Assembly (NCBI RefSeq): GCF_002218195.1
Contig: NZ_CP022336.1
Coordinates: forward strand, 496,001 to 560,000
Source: Sphingorhabdus sp. SMR4y
GTDB lineage: Bacteria; Pseudomonadota; Alphaproteobacteria; Sphingomonadales; Sphingomonadaceae
DNA length: 64,000 nt
Direction of reading: 5' to 3'
This document shows positions 17,385 through 26,131 of the stretch, piece after piece; position 1 is the stretch's first letter, and each line of letters opens with the position of its first letter. The position numbers were made by a program, and so were the translations under genes. Under the pieces are notes generated by a model. It had not been told where the DNA came from and ran no database searches. It saw nothing but the letters and a program-made list of their open reading frames with translations.

Positions 17385-18350
17385 ATGGATTGGGGACGGG
17401 ATCATCTTTTTGACAAGGCAAAGTTATATTCTCAACGGGCAGGCGAACAAGATTTCAATTCGGCGATGTATGGGTTTTGGATGAGTCTAAGTTTGGAGTT
17501 ACTCGCAAGAGCAGCTTTGGCTAAAATACATCCTGTTTTGCTGGCTGATCCAACTAACGAAGGTAACATTCACTATGTATTTGGAATAAATCCGAAGGGA
17601 AATCCTAGGTCAGTGGCTGCCAAAGCTGTGTTTGCAAGATGCTCAGTATTAATCGACAAGTTTACCGACAAAATGTCTGGGCACTGTTTATTAATGGCAG
17701 ATCGTAGAAACAAAGAGCTTCATAGCGGAGCGGCTGCGTTCGAGAATATACCAAGTGATAATTGGCTACCCGCTACGTTTGAAGTGTTTGAGGTTCTGCT
17801 TGAGCATTTGGGATCATCATTAGATGATTTTCTAGGCAACGAGCACGCCGGAGTTGCTAAAGGAATGTTGCAGGATCGACGCGATCATATTGAAAAAGAG
17901 GTTAAGGATCGAGTGTCAGTCGCCAGCAAAGCATTTGCTAGTCAGGACGGAAAAGCGAAGGCACAAAGAATTGAAACTGCTGCTGCTGCTCTAAAAAATT
18001 GGGAAAACGAATCTCCCTTGGGACAAATTGTCGACTGTCCAGCATGTGGATTGCCCGCTGCGATAACCGGAGAGTCTGTGAACCGTGGGCCATTAAAAGT
18101 GAGCGAGGACGATGGTACCCTAACGAGAGAAGTTCGAGTTTTACCTAATAAATTTGCATGTCCGACCTGCGGCTTGAAAATGGATGGATATCAGGAATTA
18201 TTGCAGGTTAATCTAGGAAAAGTGTTCACTTCCGAAGAAGACGAAGATCCTATTGAATTCTTTGGCATTATACCAGAAGACCATGTCGACATCGATAAGC
18301 TCTTAGAAGATCGATATTATGACGAAATGAATGGATATCAGAACGAATGA
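17385..18350 (+). CDS. HEPN-like protein with C-terminal zinc ribbon
   Basis: A 321-residue protein. The N-terminal helical region contains FWMSLSLELLARAALAK (residues 31-47), typical of HEPN-fold helix 2, and RNKELH (R108 to H113), matching the RX4-6H ribonuclease motif. The C-terminal part holds a split zinc ribbon, CPACG near residue 220 and CPTCG near 263, followed by an acidic tail. GGAG five bases before the ATG supports this start. It is AT-rich and coupled to the dioxygenase gene one base upstream. HEPN plus RX4-6H suggests RNA cleavage, and the zinc ribbon suggests nucleic acid or protein binding. The pair is otherwise unknown to me. Confidence 0.65.
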   Translation: MDWGRDHLFDKAKLYSQRAGEQDFNSAMYGFWMSLSLELLARAALAKIHPVLLADPTNEGNIHYVFGINPKGNPRSVAAKAVFARCSVLIDKFTDKMSGHCLLMADRRNKELHSGAAAFENIPSDNWLPATFEVFEVLLEHLGSSLDDFLGNEHAGVAKGMLQDRRDHIEKEVKDRVSVASKAFASQDGKAKAQRIETAAAALKNWENESPLGQIVDCPACGLPAAITGESVNRGPLKVSEDDGTLTREVRVLPNKFACPTCGLKMDGYQELLQVNLGKVFTSEEDEDPIEFFGIIPEDHVDIDKLLEDRYYDEMNGYQNE

Positions 18351-18416
18351 GCATTGTCGGCCTTGCCGACAAAAAATAAATTACGGTGATGGTGCACTTC
18401 TAGTCACCCCACCCCC

Positions 18417-18848
18417 TCACAACCCCAACGCTTTCGCAATCACCCCCTCGCCAAAATAAGCCCGCTCGCAAATGATCCGGTCGGTCCCCGGCGCAAATTC
18501 AAAGCTCGCGGCCATCCGCACCCGAAAGCTCTTGCCGGTCGGCTCAATCACCGTCCCCTCCACGGTCAGCGGGCCGAGATGCGTGCCGGTCAGCCAGAAT
18601 TCGACCAGCACGACATGCTCGCCTGCCGCGCCGATCGCGATCACTTCATTGGCCTGGTCGGGAAAGGGCGTCCGCGACATCGCGAAATATTTGCGCACCG
18701 CTTCCTCGCCGTCGAATATGGTGCCATTGCCGTATAATTCATAGCGCGGATGCGCGAACGTATCGATCACCGCATCCCATTCATGGGTGATCTCCAGCGC
18801 CATATGATCGCGCACGATCTTGAGGCGCGCCTGTTCGAGGTCGGTCAT
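18417..18848 (-). CDS. NTF2-like / SnoaL-like domain protein
   Basis: A 143-residue protein with the NTF2-like cone fold signature: LKIVRDHMALEITHEWDAVIDTF, then YELYGNGTIFDGEEAVRKYF, and later a sheet-rich half. Such proteins are polyketide-cyclase-like or unknown. Start at 18848 (MTDLEQARL) is supported by AAGGAAAA upstream. It lies beyond the low-GC two-gene islet and has normal composition. Confidence 0.75.
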   Translation of the reverse strand: MTDLEQARLKIVRDHMALEITHEWDAVIDTFAHPRYELYGNGTIFDGEEAVRKYFAMSRTPFPDQANEVIAIGAAGEHVVLVEFWLTGTHLGPLTVEGTVIEPTGKSFRVRMAASFEFAPGTDRIICERAYFGEGVIAKALGL

Positions 18849-18922
18849 CGGTTTGCTTTTCCTTGTTTTGTTGGAGAGGGTTTCGCGCAGGGGTGAGGGG
18901 AATGCAATGCTCGTCATCCACT

Positions 18923-19001
18923 CGTCATCCTGAATTTATTTCAGGATCCCTTAAGGCAAGCGCGCAATCGAGGGAGGTCCTGAAACGAGTTCAGGATGAC
19001 G
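18923..19001. repeat. Intergenic inverted repeat (CGTCATCCTGAA family)
   Basis: CGTCATCCTGAA at 18923-18934 is matched by its inverse TTCAGGATGACG at 18990-19001, with imperfect extension towards the middle. This resembles dispersed bacterial intergenic hairpins and could work as a transcript end for either flanking gene. Confidence 0.7.
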
Positions 19002-19030
19002 AAGGGAGGGAGCTTTGGGCAACATTTCAG

Positions 19031-19189
19031 CCCCTCCTCTTCAGAGGAGGGGATCAAGGGGTGGTGGCGATGCGCAAGCATCGCTCGCGTCAGCGAACAG
19101 GGGGGCGTGCGGCGGTTGGTAGCTTTGATAATCGGGAATGGCATTTCGCCGGGAGAAACCACCCCAACCCCTCCTTTGAAAAGGAGGGG
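19031..19189. repeat. MITE-like intergenic palindromic unit
   Basis: Two hairpins, CCCCTCCTCTTCAGAGGAGG (19031) and CCCCTCCTTTGAAAAGGAGG (19168), enclose about 115 bases. Inside them the sequences AAGGGGTGGTGG and ACCACCCCAACC are themselves inverted copies. The whole looks like a non-autonomous palindromic element. No gene overlaps it convincingly; the 410 bases between 18849 and 19258 contain nothing else. Confidence 0.6.
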
Positions 19190-19258
19190 CTTATTTGGAA
19201 GCGCGCCACCCAAAAAACCGCTTTCCTACATCACCCCGTTCATGGCTTAATCCGCCCC

Positions 19259-19768
19259 ATGACCGACTCCCGCCCCGATCCCCGCAGCGCTGCGGTGCAG
19301 AACCGCCGCATTTCCCGTGTCCCCGCCTTCACCCCCGTGCCGCTGCGCCCGCGCAGGGACGGCTGGTCGCCGGTCCGGCAGGCGGAATTTCTTGGGCTGC
19401 TGGCGCAGACCCGCTGCGTCAGCAAGGCGGCGGCTTTGGTCGGGAAGAGCCGGGAAAGCGCCTATCGTTTGCGGGGTAAAGCGGGGGCAGAGGAATTTGC
19501 CGCCGCCTGGGATGCGATTTTGGGCCTGCCGGGCGCGGCCGATATCAAGGGGCGCGCAAAGGTCACACTAGAAAGCCTGATCCAGCAGATCAGGCAGGAC
19601 CGCTACCGGCCGATCCTGCGCGGCGGCCGCTATGTCGCTACGATCAAAAAACCGGACAATCATGCGCTTTTGGCGCTGCTCGGGCGGCTTGACCGGCTGG
19701 TGCCGCCGGGGGAGGATTGGGGCGCGGAAGCGGAAGGTCACAGAAAACAAAAGCACGCGTCTGTGTAA
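19259..19768 (+). CDS. Terminase-small-subunit-like HTH protein (orphan)
   Basis: A 169-residue protein. After a Pro/Arg-rich leader comes DGWSPVRQAEFLGLLAQTRC, then VSKAAALVGKSRESAYRLR, then FAAAWDAILG. This matches the helix-turn-helix of phage terminase small subunits and the related protein at 29757. There are no phage genes nearby. Tail residues YVATIKKPDNHALLALLGRL match the same family. Its role is unknown; it may be a domesticated DNA-binding protein. No clear ribosome site precedes the ATG. Confidence 0.65.
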   Translation: MTDSRPDPRSAAVQNRRISRVPAFTPVPLRPRRDGWSPVRQAEFLGLLAQTRCVSKAAALVGKSRESAYRLRGKAGAEEFAAAWDAILGLPGAADIKGRAKVTLESLIQQIRQDRYRPILRGGRYVATIKKPDNHALLALLGRLDRLVPPGEDWGAEAEGHRKQKHASV

Positions 19769-19892
19769 AGTTCGGCGGCGCTGCCCGGGCGTATAAAACG
19801 GGCGTATAAAAAACGTGACTCCGGGGCTTGGCGGGTGCAGTCTTCGCGAATGGGCCGGCCCCTGGTCGGCTCGCAATAGAGGGAGAGGACAT

Positions 19893-20336
19893 ATGACAGC
19901 TACGCCACAGATCAGCCGGACAGGGCTCTGGCTGATGACCATAGGGATTGCCATCTACACATTCATACCACCGGTGGTCGACATATTGACCCCGACCCAT
20001 ATCTTCCATCCCGACTGGATCGCGCACGCACGATTCCACACGATGTGGGCGATTCTCGCAGCTTCGGCGGTCGGGATGCTGGCGTTGTGGATGCTGTGGC
20101 GCGGACCGCGGACCGGGCTGGTCGGCATTCATGTCGCCGGTGCGATCAGCAACTGCGTGCTGGGTGCTTTCCTGCTCGCCGCTGCAACCATGCCGCTTTA
20201 TGGTGGCGCGTTGAGCGACGCCAACGGGGTTCCGCCCATGGCCGGCGGCATGGATGTCAATCTTGTGACCTTTGCAGCGGCTTGGCTGATGATCCTGGTG
20301 GGGTGGCGCTTGGCGGTGCGGTCGGCCTCCGCCTGA
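19893..20336 (+). CDS. Four-helix membrane protein of unknown function
   Basis: A 147-residue protein with four predicted membrane helices. GGAGAGG lies before the ATG at 19893. I recognise no family, though it resembles the small membrane proteins that follow. With the next two membrane genes it forms a tandem set on the same strand, with 60-85 bases between, perhaps an operon. Confidence 0.7.
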   Translation: MTATPQISRTGLWLMTIGIAIYTFIPPVVDILTPTHIFHPDWIAHARFHTMWAILAASAVGMLALWMLWRGPRTGLVGIHVAGAISNCVLGAFLLAAATMPLYGGALSDANGVPPMAGGMDVNLVTFAAAWLMILVGWRLAVRSASA

Positions 20337-20420
20337 CCGGCGGTTCGGCGCCTGATTTGCTATCGCGGCACAATAGGCCTAGCCTTCGCCTTGCTCGCGG
20401 GTCGCTACGGGAGAGAAATC

Positions 20421-20810
20421 ATGATCGGACGCTACAGCTTTCTGCAGATTGCCCTGGTTCTATTCGGAGCGATATTCTGCCTCGTCTATCCGCTGGCGCT
20501 GGTCTGGCCGTCGGGCTGGATGTGGCATCAGGGGCCGCCGGTCGCGTCCCATTATTATGTGATGATCCTTGGCATTTACCTGACCCTCGGCCTGATGCTG
20601 ATCCGCGCCGCCGCCAATCCTGCGGCCAATCGCTCGCTGATCTGGTTCACCATCTGGTCGAGCGTGGTCCACGCCGGGATCATGGCGGTGCAGGCGTTGC
20701 AAAATCCGGAACATATGGGCCATATGCTGGGCGATGTGCCGGCGCTGTTACTGGTCGCCGTGGTGCTGGCTGTGTTGGTGCCCCGCACCGCTGATGCCGC
20801 CGATGGCTAG
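20421..20810 (+). CDS. DUF6632-like membrane protein
   Basis: A 129-residue, four-helix protein. Phrases such as LVYPLALVWPSGWMWH, SLIWFTIWSSVVHAGIMAVQ and HMGHMLGDVPALLLVAV match my memory of DUF6632 proteins, whose function is unknown. GGAGAGAAATC precedes the ATG at 20421. It is followed 31 bases later by a DUF1772 gene. Confidence 0.7.
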   Translation: MIGRYSFLQIALVLFGAIFCLVYPLALVWPSGWMWHQGPPVASHYYVMILGIYLTLGLMLIRAAANPAANRSLIWFTIWSSVVHAGIMAVQALQNPEHMGHMLGDVPALLLVAVVLAVLVPRTADAADG

Positions 20811-20841
20811 GCCGCTGAAGGGATAAGAGACGGAGGGCTTT

Positions 20842-21324
20842 ATGGAAGAGGTCATCATCGCAACGCTCTGGTTTGCGACAATTTCGGTCGGCATCATGGC
20901 GGGGGTCTATTTCGCCTTTTCCGCCTTTGTCATGCAGGCGCTGGACGCGACGGGGCGGGCGACCGGCATGGTGGCGATGCAGGCGATCAACCGGATCATC
21001 GTCCGCTCGCTGTTCCTGCCGCTGTTCTTTGCCAGCAGTCTCGCCTGTCTGTTGCTCGTGGTCTTCGGGGTGATGTTATGGGGCAGCGCCGGTGCCTGGC
21101 AGATGGTGACTGGTGGCGTGCTTTATGTCGCCGGGATGCTGCTGGTGACGATGGTCGGCAATGTCCCGCTCAACAATGCGCTGGAGGCGACCGACGCCGG
21201 TGGCCCGGAGGCGGAGGCGATGTGGCGGCGCTATATGCAGCGCTGGCTGCCGTGGAACCATGTCCGGACGGTCAGCTGCACGGTCTCGCTGGTCCTGCTG
21301 ATCGGCGCGATTGCCGCGCGGTGA
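20842..21324 (+). CDS. DUF1772 (anthrone oxygenase-like) membrane protein
   Basis: A 160-residue protein with four membrane helices; the NVPLNNAL and WNHVRTVSCTVSLVLL signatures are typical of DUF1772. This family includes fungal anthrone oxygenases, but bacterial members are uncharacterised. GGAGGG precedes the ATG. Its TGA overlaps the GTG start of the next gene (GTGA), so the acetyltransferase is coupled. Confidence 0.85.
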   Translation: MEEVIIATLWFATISVGIMAGVYFAFSAFVMQALDATGRATGMVAMQAINRIIVRSLFLPLFFASSLACLLLVVFGVMLWGSAGAWQMVTGGVLYVAGMLLVTMVGNVPLNNALEATDAGGPEAEAMWRRYMQRWLPWNHVRTVSCTVSLVLLIGAIAAR

Positions 21325-21827
21325 GCCTGGTCATCCGCCCGGAACGGCCCGCTGATCAGGCCGCGATCCACGATATCACCCGGCGCGCCTTTGCGCCGAT
21401 GGATTATGCTGATGGCAATGAGCAGGATCTGATCGACCGATTCCGCGCGGCCGGGGCGCTGGCGCTCTCGCTGGTGGCGGAGCAGGACGGCGCGCTGGTC
21501 GGGCAGGTGACCTTCACCGAGGCCTTAGCCGTCGACGGTTCGCCGGGCTGGTATACGCTGGGGCCGGTGGCGGTCGAGCCGGATTGGCAGGGCCAGCATA
21601 TCGGCAGCCGGCTGATCGAGGCGGGCCTTGCCGCACTGCGGAAGCGCGAGGCCGCGGGCTGCGTGCTGACCGGTGATCCGGCTTATTACAGCCGCTTCGG
21701 TTTTCGCCCGTATCCCGACCTCTGCCCGGAAGGCGAGCCCGCCGCCTATTACCAGATATTGCCCTTGCGGGTGGCTGATCCGGACAGCGTGGTCGGCTTT
21801 CATCCGCTGTTTTACGGGACATACTGA
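21321..21827 (+). CDS. GNAT family N-acetyltransferase
   Basis: A 168-residue protein with the GNAT layout: IRPERPADQAAIHDITRRAF at the N-terminus, LGPVAVEPDWQGQHIGSRLI (acetyl-CoA-binding motif A, Q/RxxGxG/S type) and YYSRFGFRPYPDL near the C-terminus, as in YhbS-like enzymes. It starts with GTG, sharing bases with the stop of the DUF1772 gene. The acceptor is unknown. Confidence 0.88.
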   Translation: MSLVIRPERPADQAAIHDITRRAFAPMDYADGNEQDLIDRFRAAGALALSLVAEQDGALVGQVTFTEALAVDGSPGWYTLGPVAVEPDWQGQHIGSRLIEAGLAALRKREAAGCVLTGDPAYYSRFGFRPYPDLCPEGEPAAYYQILPLRVADPDSVVGFHPLFYGTY

Positions 21828-21854
21828 AACGGGGGTGGCGGTTCTCCGCGGGGC

Positions 21855-22283
21855 TCAGCCGCCGGGCGCCCAGTCTTTCGCGGCCAGTTCGAAGCCGGAA
21901 AATTCGAAGGCCGGCGAGACGATGCAGCTGACCAGAGTCCAGCCCCGGTCCGCGTGTGCCGCCTGCCAGTGGCCGGTCGGAATCCGATGCTGCGGCGCCT
22001 GTCCGGCGATGATATCGGGGCCGAGATTGATGGCCGCCACCGGGCCGCTGTCCTGCGCGGCGGTGCGCAATGTGAGCGGGCTGCCGGCATGCCAGAGCCA
22101 CAGCTCGGTCGCGTCGACCCGGTGCCAGTGCGATTTCTGGGCCTCTTCGAGCAGGAAATAGATGGCGGTCGCACTCGCCCGCTCGGCCTCCGCCGCATCG
22201 GCACGCCAGGTTTCGCGATACCAGCCGCCCTCGGGATGGGGCAGCAGGCCAAGCCGGTCGATAATCGCCCGCGCCTCGCTCAT
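21855..22283 (-). CDS. Cupin domain protein (DUF985)
   Basis: A 142-residue single-domain cupin. LGLLPHPEGGWYRETWRAD, YFLLEEAQKSHWHRVDATEL and WLWHAGSPLTL are characteristic of DUF985; HWHRVDATE provides likely metal ligands. Its ATG overlaps the TGA of the upstream gene by four bases, so the two are translationally coupled. Function in the family is unknown. Confidence 0.85.
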   Translation of the reverse strand: MSEARAIIDRLGLLPHPEGGWYRETWRADAAEAERASATAIYFLLEEAQKSHWHRVDATELWLWHAGSPLTLRTAAQDSGPVAAINLGPDIIAGQAPQHRIPTGHWQAAHADRGWTLVSCIVSPAFEFSGFELAAKDWAPGG

Positions 22284-22717
22284 GACCGCACCGGCACTTC
22301 GCTGTTGCGCGCCACCGTTGCGACCTTGGCAACCAGAGCATCGGCCTGCCGCTGCCAGGCGGCGCTGGCTCCGGCAGGCCAGTCGGCACCGGCGCGGCTC
22401 GCCATGGTGCCGATCACCAGCGCGAACCAGACGGCATAGTCATGCGGGGTGAAGTCGGCATAATTGTGGTGCAGATCGATGAAATTGGTGACCGCATCAT
22501 CGACCCAATATTCACCAGCCGCCAGCCCGAGCATCGCGTCCAGCGTCTCCCGCGTCATCCGCTCGCGCGCCGCTTCGGGATTGAGAAAGGCCGGCGCATG
22601 GTGCGGATGATCGGCGATATAGCGGTCAAACAATTCGGCGGGCATGCCGTCATAGCGATCGCCGAGCAGTTCCAGACTGTCCTCCATCACGGCATGGTCG
22701 GTCTGGTGCGCAGTCAT
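22280..22717 (-). CDS. Hypothetical protein coupled to DUF985 cupin
   Basis: A 145-residue soluble protein, alpha-helical, rich in Asp and Ala. It contains YDGMPAELFDRYIADHPHHAPAF and FIDLHHNYADFTPHDYAVWFALVIG. I do not recognise it. Histidine-rich pairs (HPHH, LHHNY) could bind metal. Its TGA overlaps the cupin ATG. Confidence 0.65.
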   Translation of the reverse strand: MTAHQTDHAVMEDSLELLGDRYDGMPAELFDRYIADHPHHAPAFLNPEAARERMTRETLDAMLGLAAGEYWVDDAVTNFIDLHHNYADFTPHDYAVWFALVIGTMASRAGADWPAGASAAWQRQADALVAKVATVARNSEVPVRS

Positions 22718-22718
22718 C

Positions 22719-24176
22719 TCAGAAGGACCCCGGAACTTCGCGCTGGGCCGGGGTTGGCCGCGCCGGCATAAGCAACTGGCGGGGCAGGGTCAGGGCTTGG
22801 CGCTGACCGGCAATCGTGCCGGTGGACGCGCTGCTGATCGGTGTACAGGCGGCGCCGGACAGGAAGCCGAGGGCGCGAGCGGTCGAGGCTTCGCTAGGAT
22901 CGCCCAGCGGCAGGCTGATATCATCGGCCGCCTGACAGCTGTTGGTCAGTGAGCTGGCGAGGCCGTCGAAATAATTGGCATTGCCGTCGGCATTTTCGGT
23001 GGCAAAGGCGACGATCCGCAGCCGGTCGTCGCAGGCGGTCCGGTCGAGGCCGATCTGGCCTACCGGCTTGCCAAAGGTGTTGCTGCCGACCAGCGCCATG
23101 TCGGCGTCGAGATAGGGGATCATCGCGTTGATCACCAGCTCGCTCGCCGAAGCCGAGGCGCCGGTGGTGATGAAGGCGACGCGGGTCGGCGCGATCGACT
23201 GGGGCTGGGACTGGAAGTTGCGGGTTTCGTTATTCGCCGACTTGCTGGCGCGGAAACGGGTTACGCCCTGCACCTCGTTGGTGAACCGGTCACGGCCGAG
23301 CAGATCGGCGAACAGCTCGGCGGTGCGTACCAGTCCGCCGCCATTGTAGCGGAGATCGATGACCAGTTCGGTCACGCCAGCGTTACGGAACTGCTGGAAC
23401 GCGTCGCGCAATTGCTGCTCGGCGCTGTCGATAAACGTGCGCAGATTGACATAGCCGGTCCGGGTGCCGCCATTGTCGATGATCTGCACGCCAAAGCGTG
23501 GCGAGACCGGCTGGATGGCATAGTCCGCCTTGCTCACCGTGGTCGTGGTTTCGACACCCGCTGCATTACGGAAGCGCAATACGCGGCTGGTTCCCGCTGT
23601 CGAGGGGCCGAGCGCGTTGCTGACCGCGCTGGCGCCGCCCTGAGCGAAGAGCGAGGCAACCGTCTGCAGGTTGCTGCTGCTGGTTCCGATGGCGAGCAGT
23701 TCTGCACCGCGATCAATGCCCGCGGCCAGCGCTGGCGCGCCTTCGAAAGCGTCAAGAATATAGACCCGCGATGCGCTGCTGTCATAGCTCAGACGGATGC
23801 CAAAGCCCGCCGTGGCACCGGAATTCAGAAAGGCATTCTCCTCGGCAATCGAGGTAATATAGGTAAAATAGCGGTCCCGCCCCTGGCTTCGTGCCGTGGC
23901 GGTGAGCGCGTCTATATAGTCCTGCACCGTGGCGTAGGGCGTGGGGCTGAGGCTGCCGGGAAGGGTTTCGGGAAAGAGATACCATTCGTCGAGTAGATCG
24001 GACGCCCAGTTCTGACGGTTTTGCAACGAGCAGGTGGTGCCAGTCGGTGTTGGTGTTGACCCACCGCCACCGCCTGATGGCAGGCTGACAATGTTGTTAC
24101 TTCCGCTGCTGCCACCTCCACATGATGCCAGTAACGCCGCCAATGCCAATATCGAACCGGATTTTCGCAACATCAT
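22719..24176 (-). CDS. S41 family C-terminal processing peptidase-like lipoprotein
   Basis: A periplasmic serine protease. The lipoprotein signal LALAALLASCGGG is followed by a Gly/Ser-rich linker, an N-terminal helical region, a PDZ segment (GFGIRLSYDSSASRVYI and GAELLAIG) and the S41 core. The catalytic serine is in TTGASASASELVI and the general base lysine in SNTFGKPVG, forming the Ser/Lys dyad. I used the ATG at 24176; a longer start at 24203 is possible. The gene stands two bases upstream of the next gene's ATG. Substrate unknown. Confidence 0.85.
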   Translation of the reverse strand: MMLRKSGSILALAALLASCGGGSSGSNNIVSLPSGGGGGSTPTPTGTTCSLQNRQNWASDLLDEWYLFPETLPGSLSPTPYATVQDYIDALTATARSQGRDRYFTYITSIAEENAFLNSGATAGFGIRLSYDSSASRVYILDAFEGAPALAAGIDRGAELLAIGTSSSNLQTVASLFAQGGASAVSNALGPSTAGTSRVLRFRNAAGVETTTTVSKADYAIQPVSPRFGVQIIDNGGTRTGYVNLRTFIDSAEQQLRDAFQQFRNAGVTELVIDLRYNGGGLVRTAELFADLLGRDRFTNEVQGVTRFRASKSANNETRNFQSQPQSIAPTRVAFITTGASASASELVINAMIPYLDADMALVGSNTFGKPVGQIGLDRTACDDRLRIVAFATENADGNANYFDGLASSLTNSCQAADDISLPLGDPSEASTARALGFLSGAACTPISSASTGTIAGQRQALTLPRQLLMPARPTPAQREVPGSF

Positions 24177-24272
24177 GCCGCCCCCATTTGCCAGACTGGA
24201 CATAGGCTAGGCGAGAAAGGCTTAACCTGTCATGATCGACCCTGATAGTGTTGGCCACGATTGTCCACACAG

Positions 24273-24303
24273 AAAAAATCCGCCGGCATTGCTGCCGACG
24301 GAT
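24273..24303 (-). terminator. Rho-independent terminator after aceA
   Basis: On the minus strand the stem ATCCGTCGGC / GCCGGCGGAT with an AGCAAT loop is followed by six T (24273-24278). It lies about 80 bases past the isocitrate lyase stop. Confidence 0.8.
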
Positions 24304-24334
24304 AGTTTTTCCTCCCCAGGAAAACTGGTTTGAA

Positions 24335-24367
24335 CGGGTGCCCCGCAAAGGGGGTTGGGGGCACCCG
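24335..24367. other. Perfect hairpin between aceA and the S41 gene
   Basis: CGGGTGCCCC at 24335-24344 pairs perfectly with GGGGCACCCG at 24358-24367. There is no T run, so it is likely an RNA-stabilising or pausing hairpin next to the terminator rather than a terminator itself. Confidence 0.6.
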
Positions 24368-24379
24368 AACTCTGGCTGT

Positions 24380-25972
24380 TCAGCCGAACTGGTTCATCGT
24401 ATTCTGCGCACCGCCAGCCTTCAAAGCGGCTTCGCCGGCAAAATATTCCTTGTGATCATCACCAATGTCGCTGCCGGACATGTTCTGATGCTTCACACAT
24501 GCGATGCCTTCGCGGATTTCTTTACGCTGTACGCCAAGAACGTAACCCAGCATGCCGGCGTCGCCGAAATATTCCTTGGCCAGGTTGTCGGTGGACAAAG
24601 CCGCGGTGTGATAGGTCGGCAGCGTGATCAGGTGGTGGAAAATGCCAGCGCGCTTTGATCCATCGGCCTGGAATGTGCGGATGCGCTTGTCAGCTGCTTC
24701 ACCCAGTTCGGTATCATCATATTTCGCGTCCATCAGGGCATCACGGTCATAGTCTGAAACGTCGAGACCTTCCGCGGCCATCGCGTCATAAACCTGCTGA
24801 CGGAAGTTCAGCGTCCAGTTGAACGAGGGCGAGTTGTTGTAGACCAGCTTCGCGTTCGGAACGACTTCACGGACCCGGTCCATCATGCCGGCGATCTGTT
24901 CAACATGCGGCTTCTCGGTTTCGATCCAGAGCAGATCGGCACCGTTCTGCAGGCTTGTGATGCTGTCGAGAACGCAACGGTCTTCGCCGGTCCCGGGACG
25001 GAACTGGAACAGGTTGGAAGGCAGGCGCTTGGGACGCAGCATCTTGCCATCGCGATTGATGATGACGTCGCCGTTTTTCGCGGTCGCCGGATCAATTTCT
25101 TCGCAATCAAGGAAGCTGTTATACTGGTCGCCAAGATCGCCAGGCTCGTTGGAAACGGCGATCTGTTTGGTCAGACCAGCGCCGAGCGAGTCCGTGCGGG
25201 TGACGATGATGCCGTCTTCCACGCCCAGTTCGAGGAACGCATAGCGACAGGCCCGGATTTTCGCGAGGAAGTCTTCGTGCGGAACCGTAACCTTGCCGTC
25301 CTGATGGCCGCATTGCTTTTCGTCGGAAACCTGGTTCTCGATCTGCAGGGCGCAGGCGCCGGCTTCGATCATTTTCTTGGCGAGCAGGTAGGTTGCCTCG
25401 GCATTGCCAAAACCGGCATCGATATCGGCGATGATCGGAACAACATGGGTCTGGAAATTCTCGACCTTGTCCATTGCTGCTTTCTCGGCCGCTGCATCGC
25501 CAGCTTCACGCGCCGCATCAATGTCGCGGAACAACAGGTTCAGTTCGCGGGAGTCGGCCTGGCGCAGGAACGTATAAAGCTCTTCGATCAGCGCGGGCAC
25601 GGACGTCTTCTCGTGCATCGACTGATCGGGCAGGGGGCCGAATTCGCTGCGCAGTGCCGCAACCATCCAGCCGGACAGATAGAGATAGCGCCGTTTGGTG
25701 TCGCCGAAATGCTTCTTGATCGAAATCATCTTCTGCTGCGCAATGAACCCGTGCCAGCAACCCAGCGACTGGGTATATTTGGAGCTGTCGGCGTCATAGG
25801 CGGCCATATCCTCGCGCATGATCGCGGCGGTATATTTGGCAATGTCGAGACCGGTCTTGAACCGGTTCTGCAACTGCATGCGGGCAACGGACTCTGCATC
25901 GATCCCGGCCCATGTGCCGTTCTGGCTGTTGATCAGACTGTCGGCGCTATTCTTGAGATCTTGATAGGACAT
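24380..25972 (-). CDS. aceA: Isocitrate lyase
   Basis: Cleaves isocitrate to glyoxylate and succinate, first step of the glyoxylate shunt, allowing growth on acetate and fatty acids. The 530-residue length fits the longer bacterial form. The active-site loop is KQCGH (canonical KKCGH), and VVPIIADIDAGFGNAEATYLL and NNSPSFNW are conserved. The start at 25972 follows AGGAAG; a GTG at 25987 is less likely. Terminator and hairpin follow. The 760 bases upstream contain a 16-bp palindrome that may be the operator. No malate synthase is nearby. Confidence 0.97.
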   Translation of the reverse strand: MSYQDLKNSADSLINSQNGTWAGIDAESVARMQLQNRFKTGLDIAKYTAAIMREDMAAYDADSSKYTQSLGCWHGFIAQQKMISIKKHFGDTKRRYLYLSGWMVAALRSEFGPLPDQSMHEKTSVPALIEELYTFLRQADSRELNLLFRDIDAAREAGDAAAEKAAMDKVENFQTHVVPIIADIDAGFGNAEATYLLAKKMIEAGACALQIENQVSDEKQCGHQDGKVTVPHEDFLAKIRACRYAFLELGVEDGIIVTRTDSLGAGLTKQIAVSNEPGDLGDQYNSFLDCEEIDPATAKNGDVIINRDGKMLRPKRLPSNLFQFRPGTGEDRCVLDSITSLQNGADLLWIETEKPHVEQIAGMMDRVREVVPNAKLVYNNSPSFNWTLNFRQQVYDAMAAEGLDVSDYDRDALMDAKYDDTELGEAADKRIRTFQADGSKRAGIFHHLITLPTYHTAALSTDNLAKEYFGDAGMLGYVLGVQRKEIREGIACVKHQNMSGSDIGDDHKEYFAGEAALKAGGAQNTMNQFG

Positions 25973-26131
25973 ATACTCTTCCTTCACTGGGGAGGGGTTT
26001 AAATGTGATGCGCTGTCAAAAGATTTTCAGCTTCTGGAAGAGGGTTTGGCGGAGTTTTGGGGCAATAGCGAGTGCTATCTGTCAATTTTCGTGTCAGATT
26101 GTCAGGGGACGTGGGGTTTGGAGTGTTAATA

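Noticed and set aside
18351-18380. Hairpin TGTCGGCCTTGCCGACA after the HEPN/zinc-ribbon gene as terminator
   Set aside because: The stem is followed by A residues, not T, on the coding strand, so it does not qualify as a rho-independent terminator for that gene.
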